From Archangium gephyra (lineage in GTDB: Bacteria > Myxococcota > Myxococcia > Myxococcales > Myxococcaceae): a stretch of 64,000 nt of DNA. Below are positions 46,175 to 54,786 of this stretch, piece by piece. Location: positions 9,882,501 through 9,946,500 of the forward strand of contig NZ_CP011509.1 of the NCBI RefSeq assembly GCF_001027285.1, given 5' to 3'. Position 1 is the stretch's first letter; the number at the start of each line of letters is the position of its first letter. The notes below the pieces were generated by a model that made no database searches, was not told where the DNA came from, and saw only the letters and a list, made by a program, of their open reading frames with translations. The position numbers and the translations under genes were made by a program.

Positions 46175-46828
46175 TCAGGGACTACCGAGGGGCACGTGGA
46201 AACAGCCCTTCAGCTCCCCCGGCAGCAGCGCGCATGCGCTCGTATCCACTGGGTTTCCCTCCTCCCAGCAGTTCTCCTCCCGGGTGAGGGCCGTTGCGCG
46301 GAACGACCCCTGGAAGGGCGAGCCCGAGGTGATGTTCCACTCGCCGCCCACGGCGAAGTACCACCGGCACGAATCACTGTGCTCGCACGAATCTCCAGAG
46401 GACGCGGGCCAGATCATGAGCGCCAGGTGATAGGGGTATTTCGACATGTCGTGGATGCCCGGGCCCAACGCACCATCGTTGTAATCGCCGTCGCGCAGGA
46501 GCACGAACGTGTCACCATTCTGGGTCGTCCCCTTCACACCGATAGGCCGGCCCGGCGAGTAGAGCAGGACGCTGGCATCCCGGCTCAACACGGCGAGCTG
46601 CCCGTCGGCGTAGCGGAAGTACACGACATTCTCCTCCTTGCTGCAGTCGGTGGGCGTGGGCTCGACCGGGCCAGCGTCTGGAGTCGGATCGGAGCCATGG
46701 CCCGCGTCCGGAGTCGGGTCGGAGCCATGGCCCGCGTCCGGAACCGGGACGGGTTTCGGGTGATCACAGCCCGCTGGCCCCATTCCGGAGAGAAGCAACA
46801 CAGAGGTGATGCAGGCACGGAGTTTCAT
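46175..46828 (-). CDS. Lipoprotein of unknown function with DAGHGSDPTP repeats
   Basis: A 217-aa lipoprotein (ITSVLLLSGMGPAGC). A spacer of direct repeats (PDAGHGSDPT twice, then PDAGPVEPT) separates the lipid anchor from a domain of about 160 residues with several Cys (DSCEHSDSCRWYF; REENCWEEGN; SACALLPGELKGCF). The motif NVVYFRYADGQLAVLSRD suggests a beta-rich fold. Typical of myxobacterial surface lipoproteins; function not inferred. Confidence 0.7.
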   Translation of the reverse strand: MKLRACITSVLLLSGMGPAGCDHPKPVPVPDAGHGSDPTPDAGHGSDPTPDAGPVEPTPTDCSKEENVVYFRYADGQLAVLSRDASVLLYSPGRPIGVKGTTQNGDTFVLLRDGDYNDGALGPGIHDMSKYPYHLALMIWPASSGDSCEHSDSCRWYFAVGGEWNITSGSPFQGSFRATALTREENCWEEGNPVDTSACALLPGELKGCFHVPLGSP

Positions 46829-47218
46829 GGCGGGCCTCCCATGCGAAAGTGCGTTGACCTTACGGGCAGCAACCCTTGTGCCAATGGTGAATGCCCGAGA
46901 GGGCCCGCTCCGATCCCTCTTTGACGCAGGAACTGCGTCGTCTCCGGGGCCACCGCAAGGATTGCACCGTCAACCCCGACCCTGGGTTCGCGTGCCCACC
47001 TGGTCCGCCAGGCGCGGATGGGTCTGGCAATCGGGCTTCTTGATGCCTCTCTCCTCGAGCGAGGGCGGCCAGGGCAGGGGGCCCCAAGGGGTCGCACCCT
47101 CCCCTGTCCCGGCGCGGCGCGCGGCCTTGCTGGCCCCGGCCGCGGCCCTTCTCGGCCCCTCCGCTCCAGCCCTCCCCCTCATTCTCCTCGCAACGCTCAC
47201 CACGGATGTGTCCACTCA
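46829..47218. other. Gene-free stretch before the DUF4157 gene
   Basis: About 390 bp without a supportable gene. Open frames here on both strands have compositional bias only. No promoter, hairpin or repeat stands out. Confidence 0.5.
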
Positions 47219-48289
47219 ATGCGTGAGCTGGTACGTACCCCCAAAGCAGACACACGCATCGTAGCGAGCGCACAACTTGTCGATCCGCCCACGTCTGCTT
47301 ACGGTCAATTGATGAGATCGCGCGATGTCATCAAAAAGGCAAAACATACGTCAGGCGTGCCAGCGTCGGTCAAGAGAACGGTCGCCTCTCCAGGGCAGCC
47401 GCTCGAGCCCGGCGTGGGTCATGAGATGGCGGCGAAGTTCAATTTCGACTTCTCCCAAGTGCGCATCCATGCGGACGGTCAAGCCGACGCTTCCGCGCTC
47501 GACATCGGTGCTGTGGCTTATGCGGTGGGACCGCACGTCGTGTTCAGCCGAGGCGCTTATAATTCCTCGACCCAGGAAGGCCGACGCCTGCTCGCGCATG
47601 AATTGACCCATGTCATGCAGCAACCACGGATCACGTCGACCGAGTGGGCACTCGGCGCTCCGCACTCACGCAACGAACAGGAGGCCACTCGCATGGCAGC
47701 CAGCAGTGCGGCCTACGGCCTGTCGTCTCGCGGGGAGGTTGCCCATCATGGAACCACGGTCGTGCAGCGCACCGTACTCCCCGCCGAGCCCGTCTCCGAC
47801 CCGCTGCCGCCCGTGTCCGAACCCGCGGAGCGCGTGCTCAACAGAGTGAACGAACTCGCCAGCCGGGTGAGCTCGCCAGCCTACACCAGCGGAACCAGGC
47901 AGGCGGTCTCACAGGTCGTGCACCACTTCACCTTCGGTGTCCTCCAATTGGAAGGGATCCATCAGCGTGTGCGGAAGCATTTTGGCCGCTCCAGCGTGAT
48001 ACCCACCCGGGTCTACTCCTATCTGAAGGGTCCCGCACCGCTCCGTCATCCGGAGCGGCTCTTCCGTCTCATGCATACCTACCTCGACGCGATCGAGGCG
48101 GAGCTGGCACGGAATCCGTCGGAAGCCCAATACCAGGAAGGGAACGTTCTCGGCCTCGTGCGGCGCTGGATGGAAGCCCATGACCGGGCCTACGCTCTCG
48201 AAGAGATGCTGGAGGGGCCCCACGACGAGCCGCAACCGGGAGACCATCCGATGCCACCGCCGGGCGGATCCACGACGCGAATGGCGTGA
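47219..48289 (+). CDS. DUF4157-domain protein
   Basis: A 356-aa protein with an N-terminal DUF4157 domain: LEPGVGHEMAAKFNFDFSQVRIH, ALDIGAVAYAVGPHVVFSRG and the zincin-like motif LLAHELTHVMQQ (HELTH near residue 127). The domain is found at the N-terminus of cargo/toxins of extracellular contractile injection systems and of other polymorphic effectors; known members act as metallopeptidase-like processing modules. The 200-residue C-terminus (RVREHF-type helices, PPPGGSTTRMA end) has no recognised toxin domain. No injection-system genes are nearby. The start is the ATG at 47219; Shine-Dalgarno is weak. Confidence 0.8.
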   Translation: MRELVRTPKADTRIVASAQLVDPPTSAYGQLMRSRDVIKKAKHTSGVPASVKRTVASPGQPLEPGVGHEMAAKFNFDFSQVRIHADGQADASALDIGAVAYAVGPHVVFSRGAYNSSTQEGRRLLAHELTHVMQQPRITSTEWALGAPHSRNEQEATRMAASSAAYGLSSRGEVAHHGTTVVQRTVLPAEPVSDPLPPVSEPAERVLNRVNELASRVSSPAYTSGTRQAVSQVVHHFTFGVLQLEGIHQRVRKHFGRSSVIPTRVYSYLKGPAPLRHPERLFRLMHTYLDAIEAELARNPSEAQYQEGNVLGLVRRWMEAHDRAYALEEMLEGPHDEPQPGDHPMPPPGGSTTRMA

Positions 48290-48372
48290 GCCGGGGAGAC
48301 ACAGGAGGTGAACCCAGTAAGCAAGACCTTCGAGCGCCACGTGGCCGGCTTCGTGCGCTCGCCGTGAGGTGA

Positions 48373-48435
48373 CAGGGCACGTGCTACCCGCCAGTCTCCG
48401 CGGCGTCCCGGAAGGCCGGGTCCATCATCCCGTGA
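48373..48435 (+). pseudogene. 3' relic of a degenerate kinase gene
   Basis: These 63 bp match 57 of 63 positions of the 3' end of the degenerate kinase gene at 58969-59031, reading QGTCYPPVSAASRKAGSIIP then stop (intact copy QGKCYLPVSAASRKAQSIIP). Nothing else of the gene is seen upstream. It overlaps the 3' end of the LysR gene on the other strand. Confidence 0.8.
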
Positions 48436-49312
48436 GCCCGATTTCGTGGGCGATCGCGCGGAAGTGCGCCGCGGCGGGCGAGAGCCGCTGGCCTGGAAAG
48501 ACGACCGCCAGCTCCGCCCATCCGGAAGCGCCGCGCAGCGCCCTGAAGACCACCCCCTTCGGCCGAAGGGCCCTGGCCGACAGCGGTGCGATGGTGAGCC
48601 CCAGTCCCGCTTCCACCATGCCGATGACCGAGGGCCAGGAGCTGGCTTCCTGGTGGATGCGTGGAGAGAAGCCCGCGCCGATGCACATGGTCGTGATCGT
48701 GTCATGCAGTCCGGGCGCCGAGCGCCGTGGGAACAGGATGAAGGGCTCGCTCGCCAGCGACGACAGGGCGATGACCTTCTCGCGCGCCCTGGGGTGCCGC
48801 GCTGGGAGTGCGAGCACGAAGCGTTCCCGGAGCAGCCGTTCGACGGTCACTCCGTCATGCCGGAACGGGGCCCGTACGATCGCCAAGTCCAGCTCGCCCG
48901 CGAGGAGCGCGGCGCCATGATCCAACCTCTCGCGATCGTCGAGCTCGAGCGACACCTCCGGGAACCGTGACCGGAACCGGAGCACGATCCGGGGCAGGAC
49001 CCCGAAGGCCGATGACGCGGCGAAGCCGACCCTCAGTGTCCCTGTCTCTCCGCGAGCCGCCCTCTGAACGGTGGTGATCACCTCCCTGCGTTTCGCCAGA
49101 AGCTCCCGGGCCTCGTCCAGCAAGCGCTCACCCGCGGACGTCAGGGACACGCGCCGGCTGGTCCGGGTGAGGAGCTCCACTCCCAGCTCGGCCTCGAGCT
49201 TGCGGATCTGCTGACTGAACGGCGGCTGGGCCATTCCCACCCGCGCGGCGGCCCGGCCGAAGTGCAGCTCCTCCGCCACGGCGACGAAGAGCTGGAGCTG
49301 GCGAAATTCCAT
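48425..49312 (-). CDS. LysR-family transcriptional regulator
   Basis: A 295-aa regulator with the winged HTH in residues 1-60 (MEFRQLQLFVAVAEELHFGRAAARVG; QPPFSQQIRKLEAELGVELL) and a periplasmic-binding-like effector domain (LRVGFAASSAFGVLPRIVLRF). Divergent from the S9 peptidase gene with 76 bp between starts, the standard arrangement for a LysR regulator and its target. The inducer is unknown. Its 3' end overlaps a short kinase-gene relic on the other strand. Confidence 0.95.
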   Translation of the reverse strand: MEFRQLQLFVAVAEELHFGRAAARVGMAQPPFSQQIRKLEAELGVELLTRTSRRVSLTSAGERLLDEARELLAKRREVITTVQRAARGETGTLRVGFAASSAFGVLPRIVLRFRSRFPEVSLELDDRERLDHGAALLAGELDLAIVRAPFRHDGVTVERLLRERFVLALPARHPRAREKVIALSSLASEPFILFPRRSAPGLHDTITTMCIGAGFSPRIHQEASSWPSVIGMVEAGLGLTIAPLSARALRPKGVVFRALRGASGWAELAVVFPGQRLSPAAAHFRAIAHEIGLTG

Positions 49313-49316
49313 ATCC

Positions 49317-49331
49317 AGACGATATCCGTCT
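49317..49331. promoter_or_regulatory. Candidate LysR operator
   Basis: AGACG-ATATC-CGTCT is a 15-bp interrupted palindrome immediately upstream of the LysR ATG (49312). T-N11-A-like symmetry and the position between divergent genes fit an autoregulatory site. TATATT at 49349-49354 would be a -10 for the peptidase gene. Confidence 0.4.
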
Positions 49332-49388
49332 CGATCCGCGTCGAAAGATATATTGGTGGTTTCCGATCCGGACTCCTACCCTCCGCGC

Positions 49389-51590
49389 ATGCGATGCTTC
49401 TTCCTCTGCCTCGGCATCCTGCTCGCGTCCGGAGAGCCAGCCGCCGCCGCCACACCCGATGCTCGACTCCAGGCGAGGTTGGACCTGGCCGACCGGTTCG
49501 TCCGGCTCCCGGAGCTCCTTCGCGACAGCCTGCCCCCGCCCCAATGGCTACGCGACGGGGATCAGCTGGTCTTCTGGTCCGGAATGGAGCCGGACAGCGG
49601 AACCTGGGTGCTCGTCAATGCCCGGACGGGAGCCATGAAACCGCTGCTGCCTGGCGCCGAACTGCGGCTCCAGCTCTCGCGGCTGGTGGGGAAGACCGTT
49701 CAGCTGCCGCGGTGGATGGACTTCGCCATCGCACCGGACCAGCGGGGAATCGTCTTCCGATTCGAGGGACAGCCCTTTGGCCTGAGCTTGTCCGATGGCC
49801 GCGTCACCGCCCTGGCCCCGGCCGACCGGGCCGCCCTGAGTCTGTCCCGGAGCAACCTCCTCTCTCCCGAGGGCCAATCCATCGCGGTACAGCGTGAAGG
49901 CGGCTTCGCGGTGCTGGGCGGGGATGGACGCACGCAGGTGGAGCGCAGCGGCGAGGAGAACTACGACTGGCAGCTGCCCGACAAGGCCTGGTCTCCCAAC
50001 GGGCGCTTCCTGATGGTCTGGCGCAACGACCTGCGCGGCGTCCACAAAATCCCCATCGTGGACTACACGAGTGCACTCGAGCGCGTGACCCTGGTTCCCT
50101 ACGTCAAGACCGGAACCCCCCTGGCGCGCTCGGAGCTCTACGTGGTGGAGCCCGCAACGGGCCGCGTGACACGCATCCCCTCCTCCGAGGGAGAGACCTA
50201 CGACTGGTTCGCCGGTTGGCGTCCCGATGGTGGCGAGGCGCTGATCCTCCACCTCTCCCGCGACGGCAAGCGGCTGGAGCTGTGGGCGGTGGAGCCGAGT
50301 TCCGGCAAGCGCCGGCGGATCCTGCGCGAGGAGCGGCTGGAGAGCTTCGTGGGGGGATTGGACTTCGCGGTGGAGGGCTGGGCGCGGCAGGTCACCCCCC
50401 TACCGGACAACACCGGCTTCCTGTGGATGTCCGAGCGCGACGGATGGCGGCACGTCTATCTGTATGACTATGCGGGCAGGCTCGTGCGGCAGGTCACGCG
50501 AGGCGCCTTCCCGGTGCATCGGGTGGCCGGTGTGGCCCCCAAGGGCGACGCGGTCTTCCTGCTGGCCTCCGCCGACAGCACCGCGCCCTACGAGCACCTG
50601 TTCTATCGGGGGAGCCTGAAGGGCGGCGCACTGAAGCGGCTGTCGCCGGGCTCCGGCATGCATGGAATCACCCTCTCCCCCTCGGGTGGCTACTACATCG
50701 ATGCCTGGTCCTCGCGGGTGCAGCCGCGGATCCGGGACGTGGCTTCCACGGACGGCGCGACACGCTTTCGCCTCACCACGGCCGATGCCAGCGCTCTCGC
50801 GGAGCTGGGCTACAAGCCTCCCGAGGCGCTCACGGTCCTGGCCGCCGATGGCGTCACGCCTCTCCAGGGCGTGCTCTACAAGCCACGCGATTTCGATCCC
50901 ACCCGGCACTATCCGGTCGTCGTGTACATCTATGCCGGACCGTTCATCATGGTGGTGCCCTGGAACTTCATCGGCAACGCCATGTCGCTCACCGCCAACG
51001 CCATCTCGCAGATGGGCTTCATCGTCATGATGCTCGATGCCCGGGGCACGCCGGGCCGGAGCAAGGCCTTCCAGGACATGAACCATGGCCGGGTGGGCCA
51101 GACCGAGATTCCCGACCACGTCGCCGGCTTGAAGCAGGCGGCGGCCACCCGTCCCTGGATGGACCTGGAGCGTGTGGGAATCACCGGCCACTCGTGGGGT
51201 GGCTACTTCGCCCTGCGCGGCATGCTGACAGCGCCCCAGGTCTTCAAGGCGGGCTACGCGGGGGCCCCAGGCGCGCTGGAGGAGGAAGCGATCATCAACG
51301 AGCCCTATCTCGGCCTCCCGAGCGAGAACCCCGCCGGCTATCAGGCCGGCTCCAACCTCTCCCTGGCCGGGAACCTCCAGGGAGCACTCAAGCTGATGCA
51401 TGGCACCAGCGACGAGAACGCGTCTCTCTCGACAACCATGCGCATGGCCGACGCGCTGATCCGCGCGGGCAAGCACTTCGAGCTGCTCATCATGCCGGGG
51501 CAGCCCCATAGTCCCCAGCCGGCCGCGGCCCGCTACTATCTCGACGACATCAACCAGTTCTTCGTCCGGAACCTGGGAGATCCTCGGTGA
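49389..51590 (+). CDS. Secreted S9-family prolyl peptidase
   Basis: A 733-aa serine peptidase of the prolyl-oligopeptidase/DPP-IV clan. It has a signal peptide (MRCFFLCLGILLASGEPAAAA), a beta-propeller-like N-terminal part (WSPNGRFLMVWRNDLRGVHK; FLWMSERDGWRHVYLYD) and a hydrolase domain with nucleophile in GHSWGGYFALRG (Ser near 601), Asp in GTSDEN and His in GQPHSPQ. ATG 49389 is preferred to 49353 because it begins the signal peptide. It probably degrades peptides outside the cytoplasm under the divergent LysR protein. Confidence 0.93.
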   Translation: MRCFFLCLGILLASGEPAAAATPDARLQARLDLADRFVRLPELLRDSLPPPQWLRDGDQLVFWSGMEPDSGTWVLVNARTGAMKPLLPGAELRLQLSRLVGKTVQLPRWMDFAIAPDQRGIVFRFEGQPFGLSLSDGRVTALAPADRAALSLSRSNLLSPEGQSIAVQREGGFAVLGGDGRTQVERSGEENYDWQLPDKAWSPNGRFLMVWRNDLRGVHKIPIVDYTSALERVTLVPYVKTGTPLARSELYVVEPATGRVTRIPSSEGETYDWFAGWRPDGGEALILHLSRDGKRLELWAVEPSSGKRRRILREERLESFVGGLDFAVEGWARQVTPLPDNTGFLWMSERDGWRHVYLYDYAGRLVRQVTRGAFPVHRVAGVAPKGDAVFLLASADSTAPYEHLFYRGSLKGGALKRLSPGSGMHGITLSPSGGYYIDAWSSRVQPRIRDVASTDGATRFRLTTADASALAELGYKPPEALTVLAADGVTPLQGVLYKPRDFDPTRHYPVVVYIYAGPFIMVVPWNFIGNAMSLTANAISQMGFIVMMLDARGTPGRSKAFQDMNHGRVGQTEIPDHVAGLKQAAATRPWMDLERVGITGHSWGGYFALRGMLTAPQVFKAGYAGAPGALEEEAIINEPYLGLPSENPAGYQAGSNLSLAGNLQGALKLMHGTSDENASLSTTMRMADALIRAGKHFELLIMPGQPHSPQPAAARYYLDDINQFFVRNLGDPR

Positions 51591-51629
51591 GACGGTGATG
51601 AGCGCGGGCGGATGCGAAGGTGGGCCGGC

Positions 51630-52547
51630 TCAGGGCGTCTTCGAGGCGTCCTTGTGGGCGTCGCAGGCAGGGCCAAACCCGAGGTCGCACCCCTTCTTGA
51701 AGAGGGCCTTGGCGCGCTCCGGATTCAGCTCCACGCCATCGCCATGCTGGTAGGCGAGGCCCAGGTTGAGGCAACCTCCCGCCAGCCCCGCATCACAGGC
51801 CTTCTCGAAGAGGCCGACGGCTCGCTTCATGTCCTCCTTCACACCGATCCCGGACATGTAGGAGTGGCCGAGGATGTTGCAGCCGTTCATGTCTCCCGCG
51901 TCACACGCCTGGGTGAGAAGCTTCGCGGCACGCTCCGGATTCTTCGCCACCCCGTTACCGTCCGCGTAGGCGAGGCCGAGGCTGAAGCAGGCGGTGGCCG
52001 CGCCCCCGGTGCAGGCCTTCTCGTAGAAGGTGGCGGCGCGCGCCAGATCCTGCGGCACCCCACTGCCCCGCGCGTAGGTGAGGCCGGCGTTGAAGCAGCC
52101 CTTCGCGCTCTTCGCGTTGCAGGTCTTCTCGAAGAGGGCGAGGGCCTGCTTCGGATCCTGCTTCACACCCATACCTTGCGCGTAGGCGATGCCGAGGCCG
52201 TTGCACGCGTCCAGATGGCCCTTGTCACACGCCTTCTTGAAGAAGGAGGTCGAGCGTGCCGCGTCCTTGGTCACACCCAGCCCCTGCGCATAGGCCACAC
52301 CCAGCTTGTAGCAACCTTCCTGGTCGCCCTTCGTGCAGTTCTTCTCGTTGAGCCCCGCGATGCGGGCCAGTTCCTCCTTGCCCATGGGCGCCTCCTGCTT
52401 CGGAGCCTCCTTCTTCGGCGCCTCCGCCTTCGGTGCCTCCGCCTTCGGCGCCTCGAGCGCGGAGCTGCGCGTCCCCAGCAGCATGACGGCCAGGGTGAGC
52501 CCGAGCGCCCAGGGGTGCCGGCGTGTCTCGATTCCAGAGCGAAGCAT
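51630..52547 (-). CDS. Exported Sel1-repeat protein
   Basis: A 305-aa protein with a signal peptide (ALGLTLAVMLLGTRSSA) and a Lys/Glu/Ala/Pro repeat linker (EAPKAEAPKAEAPKKEAPK). Six Sel1 units follow, of the pattern GC-LG-AYA-G-GV-D--A---F-KAC (GCYKLGVAYAQGLGV, ACNGLGIAYAQGMGV, ACFSLGLAYADGNGV and others). Paired cysteines seven residues apart in each unit match the disulfide-stitched Hcp-type Sel1 proteins. Such repeats bind partners or carbohydrates; target unknown. Confidence 0.88.
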   Translation of the reverse strand: MLRSGIETRRHPWALGLTLAVMLLGTRSSALEAPKAEAPKAEAPKKEAPKQEAPMGKEELARIAGLNEKNCTKGDQEGCYKLGVAYAQGLGVTKDAARSTSFFKKACDKGHLDACNGLGIAYAQGMGVKQDPKQALALFEKTCNAKSAKGCFNAGLTYARGSGVPQDLARAATFYEKACTGGAATACFSLGLAYADGNGVAKNPERAAKLLTQACDAGDMNGCNILGHSYMSGIGVKEDMKRAVGLFEKACDAGLAGGCLNLGLAYQHGDGVELNPERAKALFKKGCDLGFGPACDAHKDASKTP

Positions 52548-52724
52548 GGAGAAGCCCTTTCCGGGCGTGATGGCCCGTCGCGAAAAGTTCAGTCCCCCAT
52601 GATACGGGATTCAGACACATCGTGGGCGGGGCCTCCAAGCCACGGCGGCTTCCGCGGCCCTCTGAGCGTCGGCCAGGCACGTTCCTGGGGAAGAAGCGAT
52701 TCAACCCTCGTGTGAGCGGGGTCC

Positions 52725-53837
52725 CTACCGGGAGCGGCGCGGGGTCTTCTTCGCCGCCTTCACGAGCTCGTCGATCTCCGGAGTCTGGTCCATGCCAAAG
52801 ACCTCGTGCAGGATGGCGGCCCTGCGCCGCAGCTCCGCGACATAGGCCTCGTCCCGGTAGACCTCGGGGGGCGCCTCGGCCGTCTTGTCGGAGGTCCCGA
52901 GGTACAACACGGCATCGACCTGCTCCTCCAGCGGCGGACAGTCCTCCGGGCGGAGGGTCATCGGCACGCGCTTGCCGTCGACCATCCGCATGATCTTGAG
53001 GCGGCCGAGGAGCAGGGACGAGCTCTCCGCGCCCAGCGACGTGCCCGCCAGGCGCACCAGGGTTCCCGGCCGCCATCTGGCCACGCGCGAGGCGAACTCG
53101 CTCCCGGCTCCAGCGACGGTCCACACCAGGAACGCCTTGCCGGGGTAGCGCTGCGCGAGCGCTTCGGCGAGGCCCGCTTTCTCGAGCGGGAGAGGCTGGA
53201 AGCCGCCGAGGGGACTCCGCCGGAGCAGGTGGGCGTTGCCGATGATGACGAGCGCGCGCCGTCCCTGGGAGAGCACCTCCTTCTCGATCAGCCGGAACGT
53301 TTCCGGATCCCTCCGCAGGGAGTCGCGCGGGAAGTCCTCCGGGCGCTGGATGGCCTCCCAATCGATGGGAGGATCTCCCAGGAGGACCCGCAGCCGCTTG
53401 TCGGCGGGAAGCGTGCGATTGACGTCCCGGACGGTGGTGAAGAACTGCTCGTAGAGGGGCGAGTCCCAGACGAGCAGCTGGGTCGTGTTGCGCCACGCGA
53501 GCCGCAGCTCCTCGGCCGGGACGGACTCGCCGGCGATGTAGCGATCCATGACGCCCTGGTACCTGGGGTTGCCGAACTCCACGACGATGTCCTGGAACGC
53601 GGAGGGGAAGCGCGGGTCGCGCACGAGGCGGCGCAGGAACTCGTGTGCCGACACCATGTGGTGCCGCTCGCCGAGCCCGACGATGGGATGGTCGTGCGCG
53701 GCCTCGAGGATGGCCGACACCCCGTCAGCGGAAACGGGAGCCGGCCTCGCCTCGTGGACGGTGGAAGGCTTCTCGGAGGGATTCTCGGGAGGCGCCGACA
53801 GCAGGACACCAAGCGCGAGGGTCATCGCGGTGAGCAT
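52725..53837 (-). CDS. Exported EreA/ChaN-like protein
   Basis: A 370-aa protein with a signal peptide (LTAMTLALGVLLSAP). The core resembles the erythromycin-esterase/ChaN fold: HDHPIVGLGERHHMVSAHEFL, then IVVEFGNPRYQGVMDRYI and later RALVIIGNAHLLRR, in which ExHH and later His residues line the active centre of that superfamily. It is not close to erythromycin esterases in detail. Substrate unknown; resistance should not be assumed. The exact start could be M5. Confidence 0.65.
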   Translation of the reverse strand: MLTAMTLALGVLLSAPPENPSEKPSTVHEARPAPVSADGVSAILEAAHDHPIVGLGERHHMVSAHEFLRRLVRDPRFPSAFQDIVVEFGNPRYQGVMDRYIAGESVPAEELRLAWRNTTQLLVWDSPLYEQFFTTVRDVNRTLPADKRLRVLLGDPPIDWEAIQRPEDFPRDSLRRDPETFRLIEKEVLSQGRRALVIIGNAHLLRRSPLGGFQPLPLEKAGLAEALAQRYPGKAFLVWTVAGAGSEFASRVARWRPGTLVRLAGTSLGAESSSLLLGRLKIMRMVDGKRVPMTLRPEDCPPLEEQVDAVLYLGTSDKTAEAPPEVYRDEAYVAELRRRAAILHEVFGMDQTPEIDELVKAAKKTPRRSR

Positions 53838-53981
53838 GGGGGCTCCAGGGCGAAGGTGGGAGGATCGGACTGCTGATCAGGAGCCAGCGAATGAGAAAAT
53901 GATGCGGAAAATCCGCCGAGCATGGACTACTGCGGCATGGGCCTGTTCAAGGGACCAGGATTTGTGTGCGGCGGAGGAATG

Positions 53982-54590
53982 ATGGCGACGATGAACTCGC
54001 GGGACGCCGTGCCGGACAGTCTGCGGTTGCCGTTGCGCTTCGATGCGCGGCGCCTTCGGGAGGACCTGGCGCGCCTTGCCCCGGAGGAGTGGATTGCCCA
54101 CTTCAACACGAGCACCTACGAGGGCGAGTGGAGTGGTGTGGCGTTGCGTGCGGTCGGAGGGGTCGCCGGGCGGTTGTACCCGGACCCCGCCGCGAGCGAG
54201 CCCTTCGCGGATACGCCCGTGCTGGAGCGCTGCCCCGGGGTCCGGGAGGTGCTGTCCGCCTTCGCCTGCCCCATCCAGTCGGTCCGGTTCCTCAAGCTGG
54301 CCGCCGGAGCCCGCATCCGTGAGCACCGCGACTACCGGCTCGGTTACGAGGACGGCGAAGTCCGGCTCCACATTCCCGTGGTGACCTCCCCGGCCGTGGG
54401 CTTCTTCCTGTCCGGCCAGCGCGTCCTCATGGGGGAAGGCGAATGCTGGTACCTGAACGTCAACCAGCCACACCGTGTGGACAACACCGGGGACGTGGAC
54501 CGCATCCACCTGGTGCTGGACTGCGTGCTCGATGACTGGCTGCGGGAACTCTTCGCGCGCGCCGCGCGGGAGGCCGCCGATGCCGCATGA
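53982..54590 (+). CDS. Aspartyl/asparaginyl beta-hydroxylase-family oxygenase
   Basis: A 202-aa Fe(II)/2-oxoglutarate oxygenase of the AspH type. HxD is present in REHRDYRLGYED (about residue 114), the distal His in NQPHRVDN (about 163), and RLHIPVV and the 2OG Arg near DRIHLVLD. These residues are the AspH family core, which hydroxylates Asp or Asn on the beta-carbon. Start 53982 has GGAGG four bases upstream; 53991 is an alternative and the frame is open to 53922. Its 3' end overlaps the Nif11-like gene by 11 bp, so the two are translationally coupled. Protein or free-amino-acid substrate is not known. Confidence 0.85.
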   Translation: MATMNSRDAVPDSLRLPLRFDARRLREDLARLAPEEWIAHFNTSTYEGEWSGVALRAVGGVAGRLYPDPAASEPFADTPVLERCPGVREVLSAFACPIQSVRFLKLAAGARIREHRDYRLGYEDGEVRLHIPVVTSPAVGFFLSGQRVLMGEGECWYLNVNQPHRVDNTGDVDRIHLVLDCVLDDWLRELFARAAREAADAA

Positions 54591-54786
54591 GGCGTTCGAG
54601 CGCTTTCGTGCCCTCGTCCTGCGTGAGCCCGAGTTGCAGGGACGGCTCCGGGACGTGCGGGACCCGGCGGCCTTCCTGGAGCTCGTCGTGAGGCTGGGCG
54701 AGGAGCGGGGCTGCCATTTCACCTCCGAGGAGGTGCGTGCCGTCTGGCAGGAGGCGCGCCGTGCCTGGTTCGAGCGGTGGCCATGA
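54580..54786 (+). CDS. Nif11-like small protein
   Basis: A 68-aa protein beginning MPHEAFERFRALVLREPEL. The pattern (FERF--LV-REPELQGRLRDV, then ELVVRLGEERGCHFTSEEV) matches the Nif11 domain, known as a leader/carrier for RiPP precursors. No GG or GA cleavage site and no separate core is visible: it ends RRAWFERWP with three Trp in its last third. It overlaps the upstream hydroxylase by 11 bp and the downstream sulfotransferase by 4 bp. It may be a leader-only carrier, a substrate in its own right (Asp at RDVRDP) or a partner protein. Confidence 0.75.
   Translation: MPHEAFERFRALVLREPELQGRLRDVRDPAAFLELVVRLGEERGCHFTSEEVRAVWQEARRAWFERWP

Noticed and set aside
46860-47273. Open frame upstream of the DUF4157 gene
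   Set aside because: No homology-like pattern, no ribosome-binding site; the reading frames on both strands look equally random.
52725-53837. Erythromycin resistance gene
   Set aside because: Only the general EreA/ChaN-type fold pattern is visible; it has a signal peptide and no evidence of macrolide specificity.
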